From assembly GCF_008315115.2 (NCBI RefSeq), contig NC_050175.1:35645301-35709300 (forward strand): 64,000 nt of DNA. The letters run 5' to 3'. The position numbers were made by a program, and so were the translations under genes. The notes beneath the pieces are model-generated. The model did no database searches. It was given only the letters and a program-made list of their open reading frames with translations, and had not been told where the DNA came from. Of this stretch, positions 11,528 to 22,025 are shown one piece after another; the stretch's first letter is position 1; each line of letters begins with the position of its first letter. Source of the DNA: Sander lucioperca (Eukaryota; Chordata; Actinopteri; Perciformes; Percidae).

Positions 11528-12454
11528 TAGGGCTGGGACGATTCGTCGACATAGTCGACGTCATCGATTACGTAAAATGCGTCGACACAAATAATTTGCG
11601 TAGACGCATTATTCGACACTAAATAAAATAAATAAATAAAACTTGCGTGCAAATGAATTAATGTAATGCGGAACTACTGTTAGATACGCGGGTTCAAGGG
11701 ACACCTAATCTGTAGCGCCGCCTTAACTCTGAAGCTATCCAAGCTCCTCCGCCTACATGCAGTTTTTTGTCAGGTCGACGGTCCAGTGAGTGAGTCAAAG
11801 ATAGCAGCACGAAAGGACGAGTATGGCGAGTAGTGACGACCCACGAGAGTTAGAGGACCCGCTGGCCTCTTTAAGATCGCAAGTTTGGGAAAACTTTGAG
11901 ACTGTATGGCTGCAGCCTGGAGCCTCCCGTGTCATGCCATCTGGTCTCATGCCCTCCCGCCTGGTGTCCAACGTCTCCTCCCTACAGTTCTTAACCAGCC
12001 TTTAGATACAAATAATTCAAGTTAAATTAAAGGGAGAAGAGCTTGGATGTTAAACAAGAGCGTATTCATTATTTTACCTACTGTTTAAAAAAGCAAATAC
12101 AGGCTGCTCTTTTTGCACTTGCTCTGTTTACTTTATGTTTTTGTTTTTGTATTCCTCCTGAAAGTGACTTTATTTTGTTGTTGGATTGATAGCCTACATC
12201 TGGCTTCAGGTTGCACTAAAAATTCATTTTACTTCAACAGTGCAGTGTTAAACAATTTTAAAAAAATAGAGATTTGAACCTTATTGAAATTTGTTTTGTG
12301 TAAAATTGTTAATAATTGAGCAATGGGAAAATAATCGCTAATTGAAAAATTAATCGTTAGATTAATCGAAAAATTAATCGTTCGATTAGTCGACTAATCG
12401 AAAAAATAATCGCTAGATTAATTGTTTAAAAAATAATCGTTTGGGACAGCCCTC
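11528..12454 (+). mobile_element. Internally deleted hAT element with transposase N-terminal stub
   Basis: The ends TAGGGCTGGGACGATT and GTTTGGGACAGCCCTC are flanked by a perfect 8-bp duplication TCCATAAT (11520-11527 and 12455-12462). Inside, an ATG at 11823 opens MASSDDPRELEDPLASLRSQ then VWENFETV, which recalls the start of BED-finger hAT transposases, and stops at 12005. The catalytic part is missing. Confidence 0.85.
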
Positions 12455-12519
12455 TCCATAATGTAAGGCTTACATTAGGCTTCTATACAGTATGTCTTAA
12501 GCTATATTTTAGTAGTTAA

Positions 12520-12907
12520 AGCGTAACTCTCGCCAAAATGCAACCTAGGGTCTTTTTGTGAATGTACCCCTGTCAAACTTTCGGACGGAAATGCCACTTT
12601 TAAGATTGACCGTATTTTCGTTTTTCGGTCAAATGGCCTTTTGAATGGGAGTGCTAGGGGCACTACTATGATCGCATCAAAATAGCTATTTTTAAAACAC
12701 TAAGAAGGCTCAACACAACATGAAACTTTGCTCGAAGTATCACCAGGGGCTCTACACATGAACTCGAGCATTGAGAACATTGTTTGTGTACAGAGTTTAC
12801 TAAAAAGAAAGGTTTTGAACAACTCACTTTAGCAGTTGGTTTTTCCACTCGCCGCCATCTTGCCAGTCAAAAAAGTGTCGATCATGCATTTTGGCGAGAG
12901 TTACGCT
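12520..12907. mobile_element. TTAA-flanked MITE, AGCGTAACTC family (short form)
   Basis: Perfect terminal inverted repeats AGCGTAACTCTCGCCAAAAT and complement, both ends followed by TTAA (12516-12519 and 12908-12911). A 942-bp folded-back relative lies at 54828-55769. TTAA duplication is the hallmark of piggyBac-type insertion. Confidence 0.8.
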
Positions 12908-12911
12908 TTAA

Positions 12912-13426
12912 CATTGCCAAAATGAAATCCATGAAGCCTAAACACAGGGACAGAGATTTACTGTTGATCAGAGGTCCATCATATATTCCACTGGACACAG
13001 ACTTTTCTGAGGTCACGCAATTTGCTACTTTGTTGTCAGTTTTTCTGCTGGAAAATTGTCTGCCTCTTGAATTTCAACTTCACCATTAATAATGAATTAC
13101 AGGCTACAAATGCATTCCTTTCTTTGTTAAGACATGTACAGACTGCGTTTACCCTGTCCTGTTCCTTTCCCATCAACTTGTTTATTGGCTCCTATTGTAT
13201 TGATTATTCTGTATGGTTAAGATTTGAATATAATTTTTTCAGGTGGAGTTGAACTGTGGACAAAGTATATGTTTTGTTTCAAGATCACTAGATTATTATT
13301 ATTATTTGGATAAAAATAAAAAACACTGACCTGTGCCTGTTGATGTCTCCTTCACTAACAGTATGAGTCAATCAGCTATCAGTCAATCAGTCAATTAATC
13401 AATCCATTTAATTTGTCACATGTAAT
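12912..13426. other. No gene recognised
   Basis: This is AT-rich sequence with short TCAATCAG-like tandem repeats at about 13370-13400. Nothing else was seen. Confidence 0.35.
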
Positions 13427-13800
13427 TAGGGCTGGGTACTGAACTTCGATACTTTTTAGGCACCGAGCGAATTGCCTCCTTGGTATGGATTATCAGAAAA
13501 ATGCCTCGTCATTCAATACCCATATTCAATACCTAAGGAGGAAATCTCATCAGAGTCAGTGAGCCAATAAGCATGCAGCATGCTTCTACCAAGATCTAAT
13601 AATGCTGCTGATTGGCTGTCTGCATGTCGTAGATGCATGCAGGAAAAACTCTACGTTGAGCACAGAGGCGGGGCTCATGTGTGTTGTTGTATTTTGAGAG
13701 GCTTCACTACAGCATACCGTAATGTTGTCATTTCTTTTGTTAAATGGATATCGAGGTCACGGTATCAGTATCAAAAATCTTTGAACGATACCCTGCCCTA
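13427..13800. mobile_element. hAT-like MITE (374 bp)
   Basis: It begins TAGGGCTGGGTACTGAAC and ends GATACCCTGCCCTA. Flanks are CATGTAAT (13419-13426) and CATGCAAT (13801-13808), an 8-bp duplication with one difference. Confidence 0.8.
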
Positions 13801-13839
13801 CATGCAATCACAATTCAGTACAAATAGTTCAGTAAAATG

Positions 13840-14190
13840 ATGAGGTTCCCCCGCCAGGATGCTCTCAGTGATGCAGGAGTAGAAAGTCTTCAGTGTTTGA
13901 GTTGAGTCAGTGTGCAGCGGCCAGGTCAGACCCTCGGTGGGCCACATCATCACTCTCAGCGCTCTCATCAACCAGCCAGCTGTTTTCAGAGACAAAGCTG
14001 TGATAAAGCCACTGAACCCTACCTGCGCAGCACCAACAGCGGACAGACACAGGACCAGTCTAGCTGGTAAACAGTCTAGCTGGTGAACAGAGTGGAGCAT
14101 TTAGCAGTTAAAGAGACAGATATTTCCCTCAGGAGTTGGTGGAGACCAATCAAGGAGAGTGAATATTGCCTTACATCCATCATTTTGTCA
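13840..14190. repeat. Interspersed repeat, partner at 42646-42830
   Basis: The block CAGCTGTTTTCAGAGACAA through GAGTTGGTGGAGACCA recurs at 42657-42814. The left part, read on the minus strand, contains YSCITESILAGE, reminiscent of LINE reverse transcriptase, but the match is short. Confidence 0.5.
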
Positions 14191-14230
14191 GAAACTCAAC
14201 CTCAAAGAAATGATAAAGTGCATATTTTGT

Positions 14231-14887
14231 CAGCCAACTTAACATGCGTAAAACTTTGTATGAACATAAAAAAATTCAACTACTAAGAACTAAACTGAAC
14301 AACGTTTCACAGACATGTGACTAACAGAAATGGAAAAATGTGTCCCTGAACAAAGGATGGTCAAAATCAAAAGTCACAGTCAGTGTCTGGTGTGGCCACC
14401 AGCTGCATTAAGTACTGCAGTGCATCTCCTCCTCGTGGACTGCACTAGGTTTGCCAGTTCTTGCTGTGAGATGTTACCCCACTCTTCCACCAAGGCACCT
14501 GCAAGTTCCTGGACGTTTCTGGGGGGCATGGTTCTCGCCCTTACCCTTCGATCCAACAGGTCCCAGACGTGCTCAATGGGATTGAGATCCGGGCTCTTCG
14601 CTGGCCATGGCAGAACACTAACATTCCTGTCTTGCAGGAAATCGCGCACAGAACGAGCAGTATGGCTGGTGGCATTATCATGCTGGAGAGTCATGTCAGG
14701 ATGAGCCTGCAGGACTGTAAGGTCTTCCCTGTAACGTTCTGCAACTTTTGATTTTGACCATCCTTTGTTCAGGGACACATTTTTCCATTTCTGTTAGTCA
14801 CATGTCTGTGAAACGTTGTTCAGTTTAGTTGTTAGTAGTTGAATTTTGTTATGTTCATACAAAGTTTTACGCATGTTAAGTTGGCTG
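14231..14887 (-). mobile_element. Folded-back Tc1-like element with transposase C-terminus
   Basis: Two 144-nt arms, 14231-14374 and 14744-14887, are inverse complements with few differences. Between them the minus strand encodes the end of a Tc1 transposase: LQHDNATSHTARSVRDFL, VLPWPAKSPDLNPIEHVWDL, ELANLVQSTRRRCTAVLN. The third acidic residue of the DDE triad lies in the SPDLNPIEHVW motif. The N-terminal DNA-binding part is missing. The outer ~40 bp of the usual end is present only on the right (to ~14935). Confidence 0.85.
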
Positions 14888-14933
14888 AAAATAAAAGCAG
14901 TTGAAAGTGAGAGGACGTTTCTTTTTTTGCTGA

Positions 14934-14935
<2 letters not shown>

Positions 14936-14970
<35 letters not shown>
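14936..14970. repeat. (TA)n microsatellite
   Basis: About 17 TA units directly beyond the right end of the Tc1 element. Tc1 elements insert at TA. Confidence 0.9.
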
Positions 14971-14974
<4 letters not shown>

Positions 14975-16487
14975 CAAGCCCAGGGGTGTGGGGTTTCCAT
15001 GTCACCAGTTCAATAACAAAAGCCGGCACTAAGAGTACAGTTGAACACAGTTGGGAAGTTTATTAAGGGTAATTTCCAGCGTAGGAGGGGGATTTTCAAC
15101 ACTACTTCACCTTCCACAATCCATTCTCGTTGTCTTCACAAGCGGGTCCTCATCCAAAACAGTTCGGTACACAGGGGGGTAGTCAGCCAGTCCAGGTCAC
15201 ACAGTTTAGTTCAGTATTCTTCTCACTGCTTTCCACCACTCTGTCTCAGTCTCTCCTCTCTCGTTTCCTGGTTCTCTTTTTTTCTCTCCGTCCAACCGCT
15301 TCCTTCCCTTCCTCCAAACCTAATCACTCAATTAATCCCAGCTTCTCCTTGTTGGGGCAGGAAGTCCATATAAGGCTTGGGGGTGGAGCCAAAGGCTGCA
15401 AAATACCTTCCTTCAATTACCACTCCCCTCACCTCTCCCTGCAATCTACCACCATATACATTATATTAGGGCTGTCAGTCGATTAAAATAATGAATTGCG
15501 ATTGATCGCATGATTGTCCATAGTTAACTTGCGATTAATCACACTTTTTTATCCGTTCTATATGTACTTTAAAAGGGATGTTTTTCATACTCAAGTGGTC
15601 GCTTCCTGATTTCCCAAACTACGGCGCGGCCCGAGGCCCAAATCCCAGAACGTGTGTGCGTTAATCGCATGTCAAAGAAATTAATGAAATTAGCAATATA
15701 TATATATATTAGTCTGGTAATCACTGTTTAGATAGACCTGTTGACTCTACTCTATCACACCAGTATTACTTCATCAGCACCACTCACTTTATCATGTCAT
15801 TATGTCTTCAAATACTCTGTATAGTTTATATTTTTATTCTATTCTATTTTTGGTTTCTTATTATTTATTTCTGCAGCTTTGTTATTGGTGTAATAAAAAG
15901 AAGAAGAAAAAAAGACTTGTCAGCCAATCTCAGTTTTCATTTGTTTTGGACAGGTGTTGGCAACTGTGAAGGGGAAGTGTTAGGGGGATGCAGCATGAAT
16001 ATGTGTCAAATTAATAATTAATGTCTGGTGGAAGCCAAAGTTTTTGTTTTTCTCCATGTACATCCCTTCTGCTTTCATGTCTACTATCTCTTTATAGCCC
16101 ATCCTCCACATCATCCCTCTCCCTCCTCGCCTTCATCTTTCCTTCCCCGATATCGCTTCCCCATCCTGTGTTTGAAATAAACGGGTCTCAGCAGTGGGAA
16201 GTGCTAAGTGAAGTTAAAGAGAGGAGGCAGCGAAGGGGGTGGGAGGGAGCGGCGAGTGCTAATTGCTCCCTTCTCACATCTTCAAAGGTGAAACTGATGT
16301 GAAACAGTTTGGGGTTTCTGTTATTCCAGAGGGCTTCGCTTACATTAACACATGAGGAAATGATGACGTTAGGCCAGGCACGGAGCTAGTGTAACCTTCA
16401 AGTGCCGTGTCGGCACTAGACCTAAATGGATACGTGGGCATTTTGAGTAATGGCTGGCTGTTTTTCTTCTTCATCACATATTTGCCC
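14971..16487. other. No gene recognised; one hAT-like end fragment
   Basis: At 15468 a TAGGGCTGTCAGTCGATTAA end of the family seen complete at 48099-49051 is present, but its other end is degraded near 15690. The 15041-15486 open frames are CT-rich and unlike known proteins. Confidence 0.4.
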
Positions 16488-17722
16488 TAGCCTGGTCCTA
16501 CCAGACTCTGGGACATTTCATTTGTACAGAGAGTCTGGCCACTCTCCATTGACAAGTGTTAACTTCCTTGAAGGCGGGTACTCTGTTGAAGTTTAAAACT
16601 ATTGGATCTGCCCAGAGCCACTCTGGATCTGCCATAACCAATCGCTAACGTTTGGTCGTGACGTATGTCATGCGCATGTGCAACAAGAGGGGAGACCGAC
16701 AACAACTGTCGGCTTATATTCAAAGGGGTAAGCATCTGTCAACAACCCGTAGATCCTATGGCGCCATTTTTATGCTAACAAGAACTCACCCGCCGTTAGC
16801 ATTCCATTGACTGCCATTAATTTTGACGTCACTTTGACAGCGAATAACTTTATTTGTCCATTGTTTATTTCTAAAGAAACACGGCAATGTATAAAAGGCT
16901 CAATTACCTTATATCTCACGTTATGGCTCCGTAGCAGACGTTTTTGTAAAAATAGGCTAACGATTGTGTCATAACCACGCGACTTACTGTCTCATAGAGG
17001 AATTACCGTATAGTACAGGAGAAGCTCGCAGGCAGTTTCGACTCACATTAGCTGTTTAAGTTTAATTAATTACTAATGTTAACTAGCATTTTAGTTAGCA
17101 ATAATTAGCCGGTGCCTATGTTATCTCCTTACATATACCTACGCTCTCCGTCTCTGCTAGATTGGGAATGATTGAGATTTCTCTTGGCACAGCTACCAGA
17201 AGACTTCCAACTTTCAGACGGGTTGCTCACGTCACATTTACGTCATCTCTCTCAATTGGAGGCTGCGCAGTAACGCTCAGCGCTCACCGGAAAAGTGCTT
17301 CTAATATCCTTTACTGGTCTCCGTCCAGAGCAACGGGATCTGTTGGTCCAGTTTATATACGGTCAATGCTTAAATTCAGTATTAGCATCGCTAGCGTTAG
17401 CCTTAGCCAACTCCTTCACCACTAACGGAGCGAGCTGGAAAATCAGACTTTTCCCGAACCTCGTGGGGAGGAGGGCAACAACATCATGGCCACCAACAAA
17501 ATTCAGCAAATATTGTTCTTGCTCGGGCTTTAACTTCTGGATATTCGGCAGCATTGCCACAACGGACTGAATGGCTTCTCTCTCAGCCACTCCCTCTGTT
17601 TGCTGATTGGACCGCCAAATATTTGGCCAGAGAAAACCCAAGAATATACCGCAAACTCAGACGGAGTTCTAAAGGAAAATGAAAATTGAGCGGAGGTATG
17701 TAGGAGGGCAGAGCCAGGCTAC
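16488..17722 (-). mobile_element. TAGCCTGG-ended transposon carrying a RecQ-like helicase fragment
   Basis: The ends TAGCCTGG and CCAGGCTAC are flanked by a perfect 8-bp duplication ATTTGCCC (16480-16487, 17723-17730). A 377-bp relative with the same ends lies at 32176-32552. The minus-strand frame 17641-17363 encodes the start of a superfamily 2 helicase core of RecQ type: LKPEQEQYLLNFV (motif 0 region) and LLPTRFGKSLIFQLAP (motif I). The usual Gly in PTGxGKS is Arg here, and the frame stops after motif I, so it is not functional. Confidence 0.75.
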
Positions 17723-17730
17723 ATTTGCCC

Positions 17731-17990
17731 TTCAGTTCAACTGAAATCAGTATTTCGTCATTTTTAAGTGTGTGCTCAGAGTAGTTTAGCCACATGTGAA
17801 AATTAAAATGTATTTGAGTTCTGAGTTTAAAGTCAGAATTATGAGAAATAAGGTCAGAATCCTGAGAATAAAATCAGAATATCTTCTCAAATACATGTTT
17901 CACATTGGCCCTAAATCCTCTTCCGTATATTTCAAATGTAAAAAAACAAAATGTGGGTTCAAAAACCAAATTTCAGACTGTAGATTGAGA
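17731..17990. repeat. Repeat rich in TCAGAATTCTGAG motifs, copy 1
   Basis: The block CACATGTGAAAATTAAAATG ... CCTCTTCCGTA with internal GTCAGAAT repeats belongs to the family seen at 37790-37975, 43404-43620 and 47341-47991. Confidence 0.65.
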
Positions 17991-18689
17991 AGATATTAGA
18001 AGGAGAAGGGATTTGAAAGGATGACATGTGATACATTAGTACTGCTGTGTTATTTATGTATATTTCTTCTTTCACACCCCTCCGTGCTGCATGAGTCACT
18101 GTTCCAGCCACAGCAGTAGCAACACAGAATTATTTATCAAGAAGTGTCGCATCTCATTAACTGAAGATATTCATATCCATCAGCTTCCTTTTCTGAAAGA
18201 TGCATTTAGCCTATTTATTTTGAATGCCTATCTTACGTCTTTAAGACAGTTGGTTCAGCATCATGGGAAGTCCTGCCTTGCAAATTTACCCTGTATGAAT
18301 ACCTCAATTTAAACCAAAAAGTCACATGGAATTAGCTTATTGCAAGTGATGATTATTTTTAAAAAGGCTGCATTTCTGCGCCTCCAAGCTCAGTTAGTTG
18401 TCTATGTAGTGTTTTCTAGACATCACAGAGCAGCAGCCAAAGGACATGCAGTGAGTTTTTAGAAAGAGCTGCGAGTCACTTTTTCTCCACTGGACAACGT
18501 TTCACTGCATTGCTCTCTCCATCTTCACATAAAACCCATAGCCTCAACAACTAGTTCACAGCCTTGTTCTCAGGTCTTTTCAGGCTCATTTGGGTACATT
18601 TTGGAAGTACCCAACTGAAGGCAGAAGGGAGGTGTAAGGGATCACCAGTGAAGCAAATCAATCACTCAATATTTAACGGTGTAGCCATT
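17991..18689. other. No gene recognised
   Basis: Apparently unique sequence. The missing dok4 N-terminal exon was looked for here and not seen. Confidence 0.35.
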
Positions 18690-19040
18690 CACAGCAACCA
18701 GCCGGTATCCAAAGTGCTTTACATCAAGGAACAAGAATTAAACAAAGCATACAGTAAAATCAGAAAAGAATAAAAAATAACGTCAAAGGTTAAGTAAAAG
18801 CAGAAGGAAGAAATGAAAATGTCACAGCGCTACTATGTATTAGAAGACATTCTAAATAAATGTGTTTTGAGGTAAAAAAAAAAAAGAGCTAGGTCTGTAA
18901 TAGTGCAAATGTCAAGGGGTAACCTGTTCCAAAGTCTCGGGGCAGATCAGCCCACAGTTTATACCTCGACCGTGGGACTTCTAAAATGAGGTGCTTCGAT
19001 GACCGCAAGGACCTGTTGTGCTCACTAAGGGTTAAAATCA
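18690..19040. mobile_element. Retroposon tail fragment (CAAAGTGCTTTACAT family)
   Basis: TCCAAAGTGCTTTACATCAA is followed by A-rich tracts and the block CTGTTCCAAAGTCTCGGGGC. A second member is split at 56408-56629 and 57266-57330. Confidence 0.55.
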
Positions 19041-19165
19041 TAAAATTGATTCTAAAATGCACCGGTGGAGCCAATGGAGAGTGTAAAGAACGGGGGTAAT
19101 GTGTGCACGTCTTGAGGGTATTCGTAAACATTTTTCCTTAAATAACTGCAAGTTACATTGAAGTC

Positions 19166-19221
19166 TATGGGGAGTGCATGATGCACATCACTAGCGAGAA
19201 CATTTACAACCCTCGCACCAA
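19166..19221 (+). pseudogene. Degraded copy of part of dok4 exon D
   Basis: These 56 nt align to dok4 exon D (24110-24180) with 51 identities when one 15-nt gap is allowed. The shared blocks include GGGGAGTGCATGATGCA, CGAGAACATTTAC and AACCCTCGCACCAA. The missing 15 nt are the codons for Leu-Trp-Asp-Ile-His. The copy lies about 4.9 kb upstream of its source, in the same orientation. A TTAA transposon begins 27 nt downstream at 19249. It has no splice sites and is not functional. Confidence 0.8.
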
Positions 19222-19248
19222 ACAGTTTTTTGTTGTTGTCTTTTTTAA

Positions 19249-19628
19249 CCCTCATGTTGTCCTGGGGTCAAATTTGACCCGTTTCCAAGTTGTTTTTTTT
19301 ATATCAGAAATATGGGAGGTCGAAAGATAAGCGTCGAAAATGTCGACCAAGGCGACAAAACGTAGACGAAAAAAACGTAAAAAATGTTGGAAAAAAGTGA
19401 CAAAAACTACAAACAAAAACTTCAAAAACACCGGAAGTAGGCGTCAAAAACTTTGGAAAAACCAGCTAAAACGTCGAAAAAGTGACAAAACGTCAACAAC
19501 AGGGACAAAGACATTGCGGGGGAAAAATGATAAAAATGTTGAAAAAAAACTTAAAAAAAGCAACAAAACATTGAGATAAGAACAACAAATGTGTTTTTAT
19601 CATTGTCGAGGGAAAGACAACACAAGGG
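19249..19628. mobile_element. piggyBac-type MITE with CCC ends
   Basis: It begins CCCTCATGTTGTCCT and ends GACAACACAAGGG, both flanked by TTAA (19245-19248, 19629-19632). CCC-starting ends with TTAA duplication are canonical for piggyBac. The interior is a degenerate array of GACAAAAACG-like units that opens a spurious Lys-rich frame. Confidence 0.8.
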
Positions 19629-19632
19629 TTAA

Positions 19633-19942
19633 ATGCAATGCTTTTGACATTTTTTTTGTTGTATTAACGACCATAACATGTGTGATACAGCTGTTCTCAG
19701 CTCGGTAAATAATACGATAAATGAAGGAATAATGAGGTAACAGAAAAACACATTGCATCATGTCAGCAAGTCCACATTATGATAGCACACAATATGTACT
19801 CCTTTAATAAGACAGTCTACTGTAGGCCTTTTTATTTCTGTTACTAGTTATTAGTGACTTCCTCTCCCAACAAACCTCGATGTATAGGACTTGTTTTGGT
19901 TCTGTCACATAAGATTTAAAAAATATGTAATATTGTAATAAT
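19633..19942. other. No gene recognised; dok4 intron
   Basis: AT-rich intronic DNA before the (TG)n tract and exon A. Confidence 0.5.
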
Positions 19943-19943
19943 G

Positions 19944-19982
<39 letters not shown>
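19944..19982 (+). repeat. (TG)n tract at the dok4 exon A acceptor
   Basis: About 20 TG units end six bases before the exon, taking the place of a polypyrimidine tract. The RNA would carry (UG)n. Confidence 0.95.
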
Positions 19983-19986
<4 letters not shown>

Positions 19987-19988
19987 AG

Positions 19989-20094
19989 ATCTATCGGCGT
20001 TGCTGGCTGGTTTTCAAGAAGTCATCCAGCAAAGGACCTCGTCGTCTGGAGAAATACCCTGATGAGAAGTCTGCCTACATCAGAGCCTTTCCTA

Positions 20095-20096
<2 letters not shown>
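19989..20096 (+). CDS. dok4: dok4 coding exon A (PH domain strand region)
   Basis: This exon is 108 nt and 36 codons, phase 0 at both ends. It encodes IYRRCWLVFKKSSSKG through AFPK. The acceptor is TTACAG directly after a (TG)n tract, and the donor GTGTGT is the start of a second (GT)n tract. Skipping it would keep the reading frame but remove part of the PH domain. Confidence 0.93.
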
Positions 20097-20139
<43 letters not shown>

Positions 20140-20945
20140 TGTGTGTGCGTGCGTGCGTGCGCGCGTGCGTCAAGTATACTCTGCAGGAGAAAACACCAAA
20201 GCTAAAGAGTTGACAGACACACACTGACAGGGATGAAAACAGTCAGCCTTCACATTAAAGTCTTGATTCTTTTACTTCTGAGCTCAGCGAGAATCAACAT
20301 CCTTTCTTCTTCTCTTTTACTACACACTCTCTCTCTCTCTCTCAGAACTCACTCATCTTTCACTCTTCATCATCATCACCTCTCCCTCACTTGACCTTCC
20401 ACTTTTACACCAGTGGAGTTAAAGGGAAGTTGTCGAGTGACTTTGTTCTGTTTTTCATCTTTTTTTCCCCCCTTGTATTTTCAATGTTGGCACAATATTT
20501 TCCACCTCAAGGCATGGTGATGAATGTGATAGTTTGAGCTGTATATTTTGGGTTATCTTCAGGAGAAAGGTGTCAAGTCACTGCTCTGTCTCGACCTCTT
20601 TTCAAGTCACCATTTCAGCCTGAACATGATGGGTTTTACTGAGGTGTCATCCCTTTAATCGAACCGTAACAAGTGAAATAATCAGCCCTGATTTCCACTT
20701 TGGTAACCATTTTTTACCTTCAATCCGTTACCTAGGTGACAGAGATTAGCAACGTCAAGAATATCACACGGCTGCCCCGAGATACCAAGCGACAGGCGGT
20801 GGCCATTGTGTTTACAGACGACACGTCACGCACCTTCACCTGTGAATCAGGTAACGTATGGACACACACAAACAAACAGAGGGACAGCTCCGTATTGTCA
20901 GGACTTGACCCTTATCGCCCACTTCTAGTAGATGTCATCTCTCTC

Positions 20946-21008
<63 letters not shown>

Positions 21009-21973
21009 ATTCAATTCAAAGGTGCTTTATTGCCATGCCAAGTTTCAATAGTCAAAGAAAGTTTTTCTCTCTCTCTCGCGCTCTCAATTTCAATTAAAAG
21101 GCACACTATGCAAGATTTGTACCTTAAAATAACAGCTTCGAAGTCATTTCGATGGTAAACAAACTGGCACCGCCGCTGGCAAAACCAGGAATGCAGGTTT
21201 GAGAGGTAGCGCCCCGCCAAATCTCGCGAGAATCACGACTTGCCTTACGGCACGACCTCACGTACATCAACAACATATAAGCAGCTGCCTCTATGGAAGA
21301 CACTAGCACGCATTTCAGACGTGAATCATGGCCGAGTCGACGAAGAAAATGACGAAAGCGCGGTCAGAAGAGACAAGGAAAAGAAAACGAGAAACTGACC
21401 GCGTGAGGAACCGGACAAGAGTCCCACTCGGTCAGGCTTTCACTCGTTGGTGAGAGCTAAAAAGCAGCAAAGGTAACGTTAAATACAAGTACTCCACAGC
21501 GACTTTAGGAGTCGCTGTTTGACAAAAATGGAAACTGCATAGTATGCCTTTTAAAGAGCTTTATTGGCATGACCCGACATTGCTTATATTGCCAGATTAT
21601 ATATAAAGAAAAGGAAATTAACAATAACCGGCACAACATAAACTATAACGTGAACACCAACTTAAACATGAAGTGAATAAGGCACGAGAAGTACAATTTC
21701 ACAGCAAAATCTTTACCACATTGTTATAACTCTGACATATTTACATATTTACAGGAAGCTATTGATCTAGGTGGGTGTTTAGTTGTTAGAAGTGGGTGGT
21801 GTTTCTGTGGTCATCTCTTGATTTGGGGCAGGAGGCAACATAATTAGCTGCTAAGATGCAGCAGTTTTGAATTCTCGCCTAAAACACATTTCAGTTTGTC
21901 CCTGTCTGAAAGTGTCTCGATTGCTTTACACTGACTTTTGAATTTGGGGAAGAAGATTTGTCTACATTGTTTG

Positions 21974-22025
<52 letters not shown>

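Noticed and set aside
19340..19579. 79-codon Lys-rich open frame
   Set aside because: It is translated from degenerate GACAAAAACG-like units inside a piggyBac-type MITE; no protein resemblance.
1..19988. The missing dok4 start exon (about 22 codons)
   Set aside because: I looked for codons of a VKQGYV-type N-terminus with a donor site and found none, so it is probably upstream of the window.
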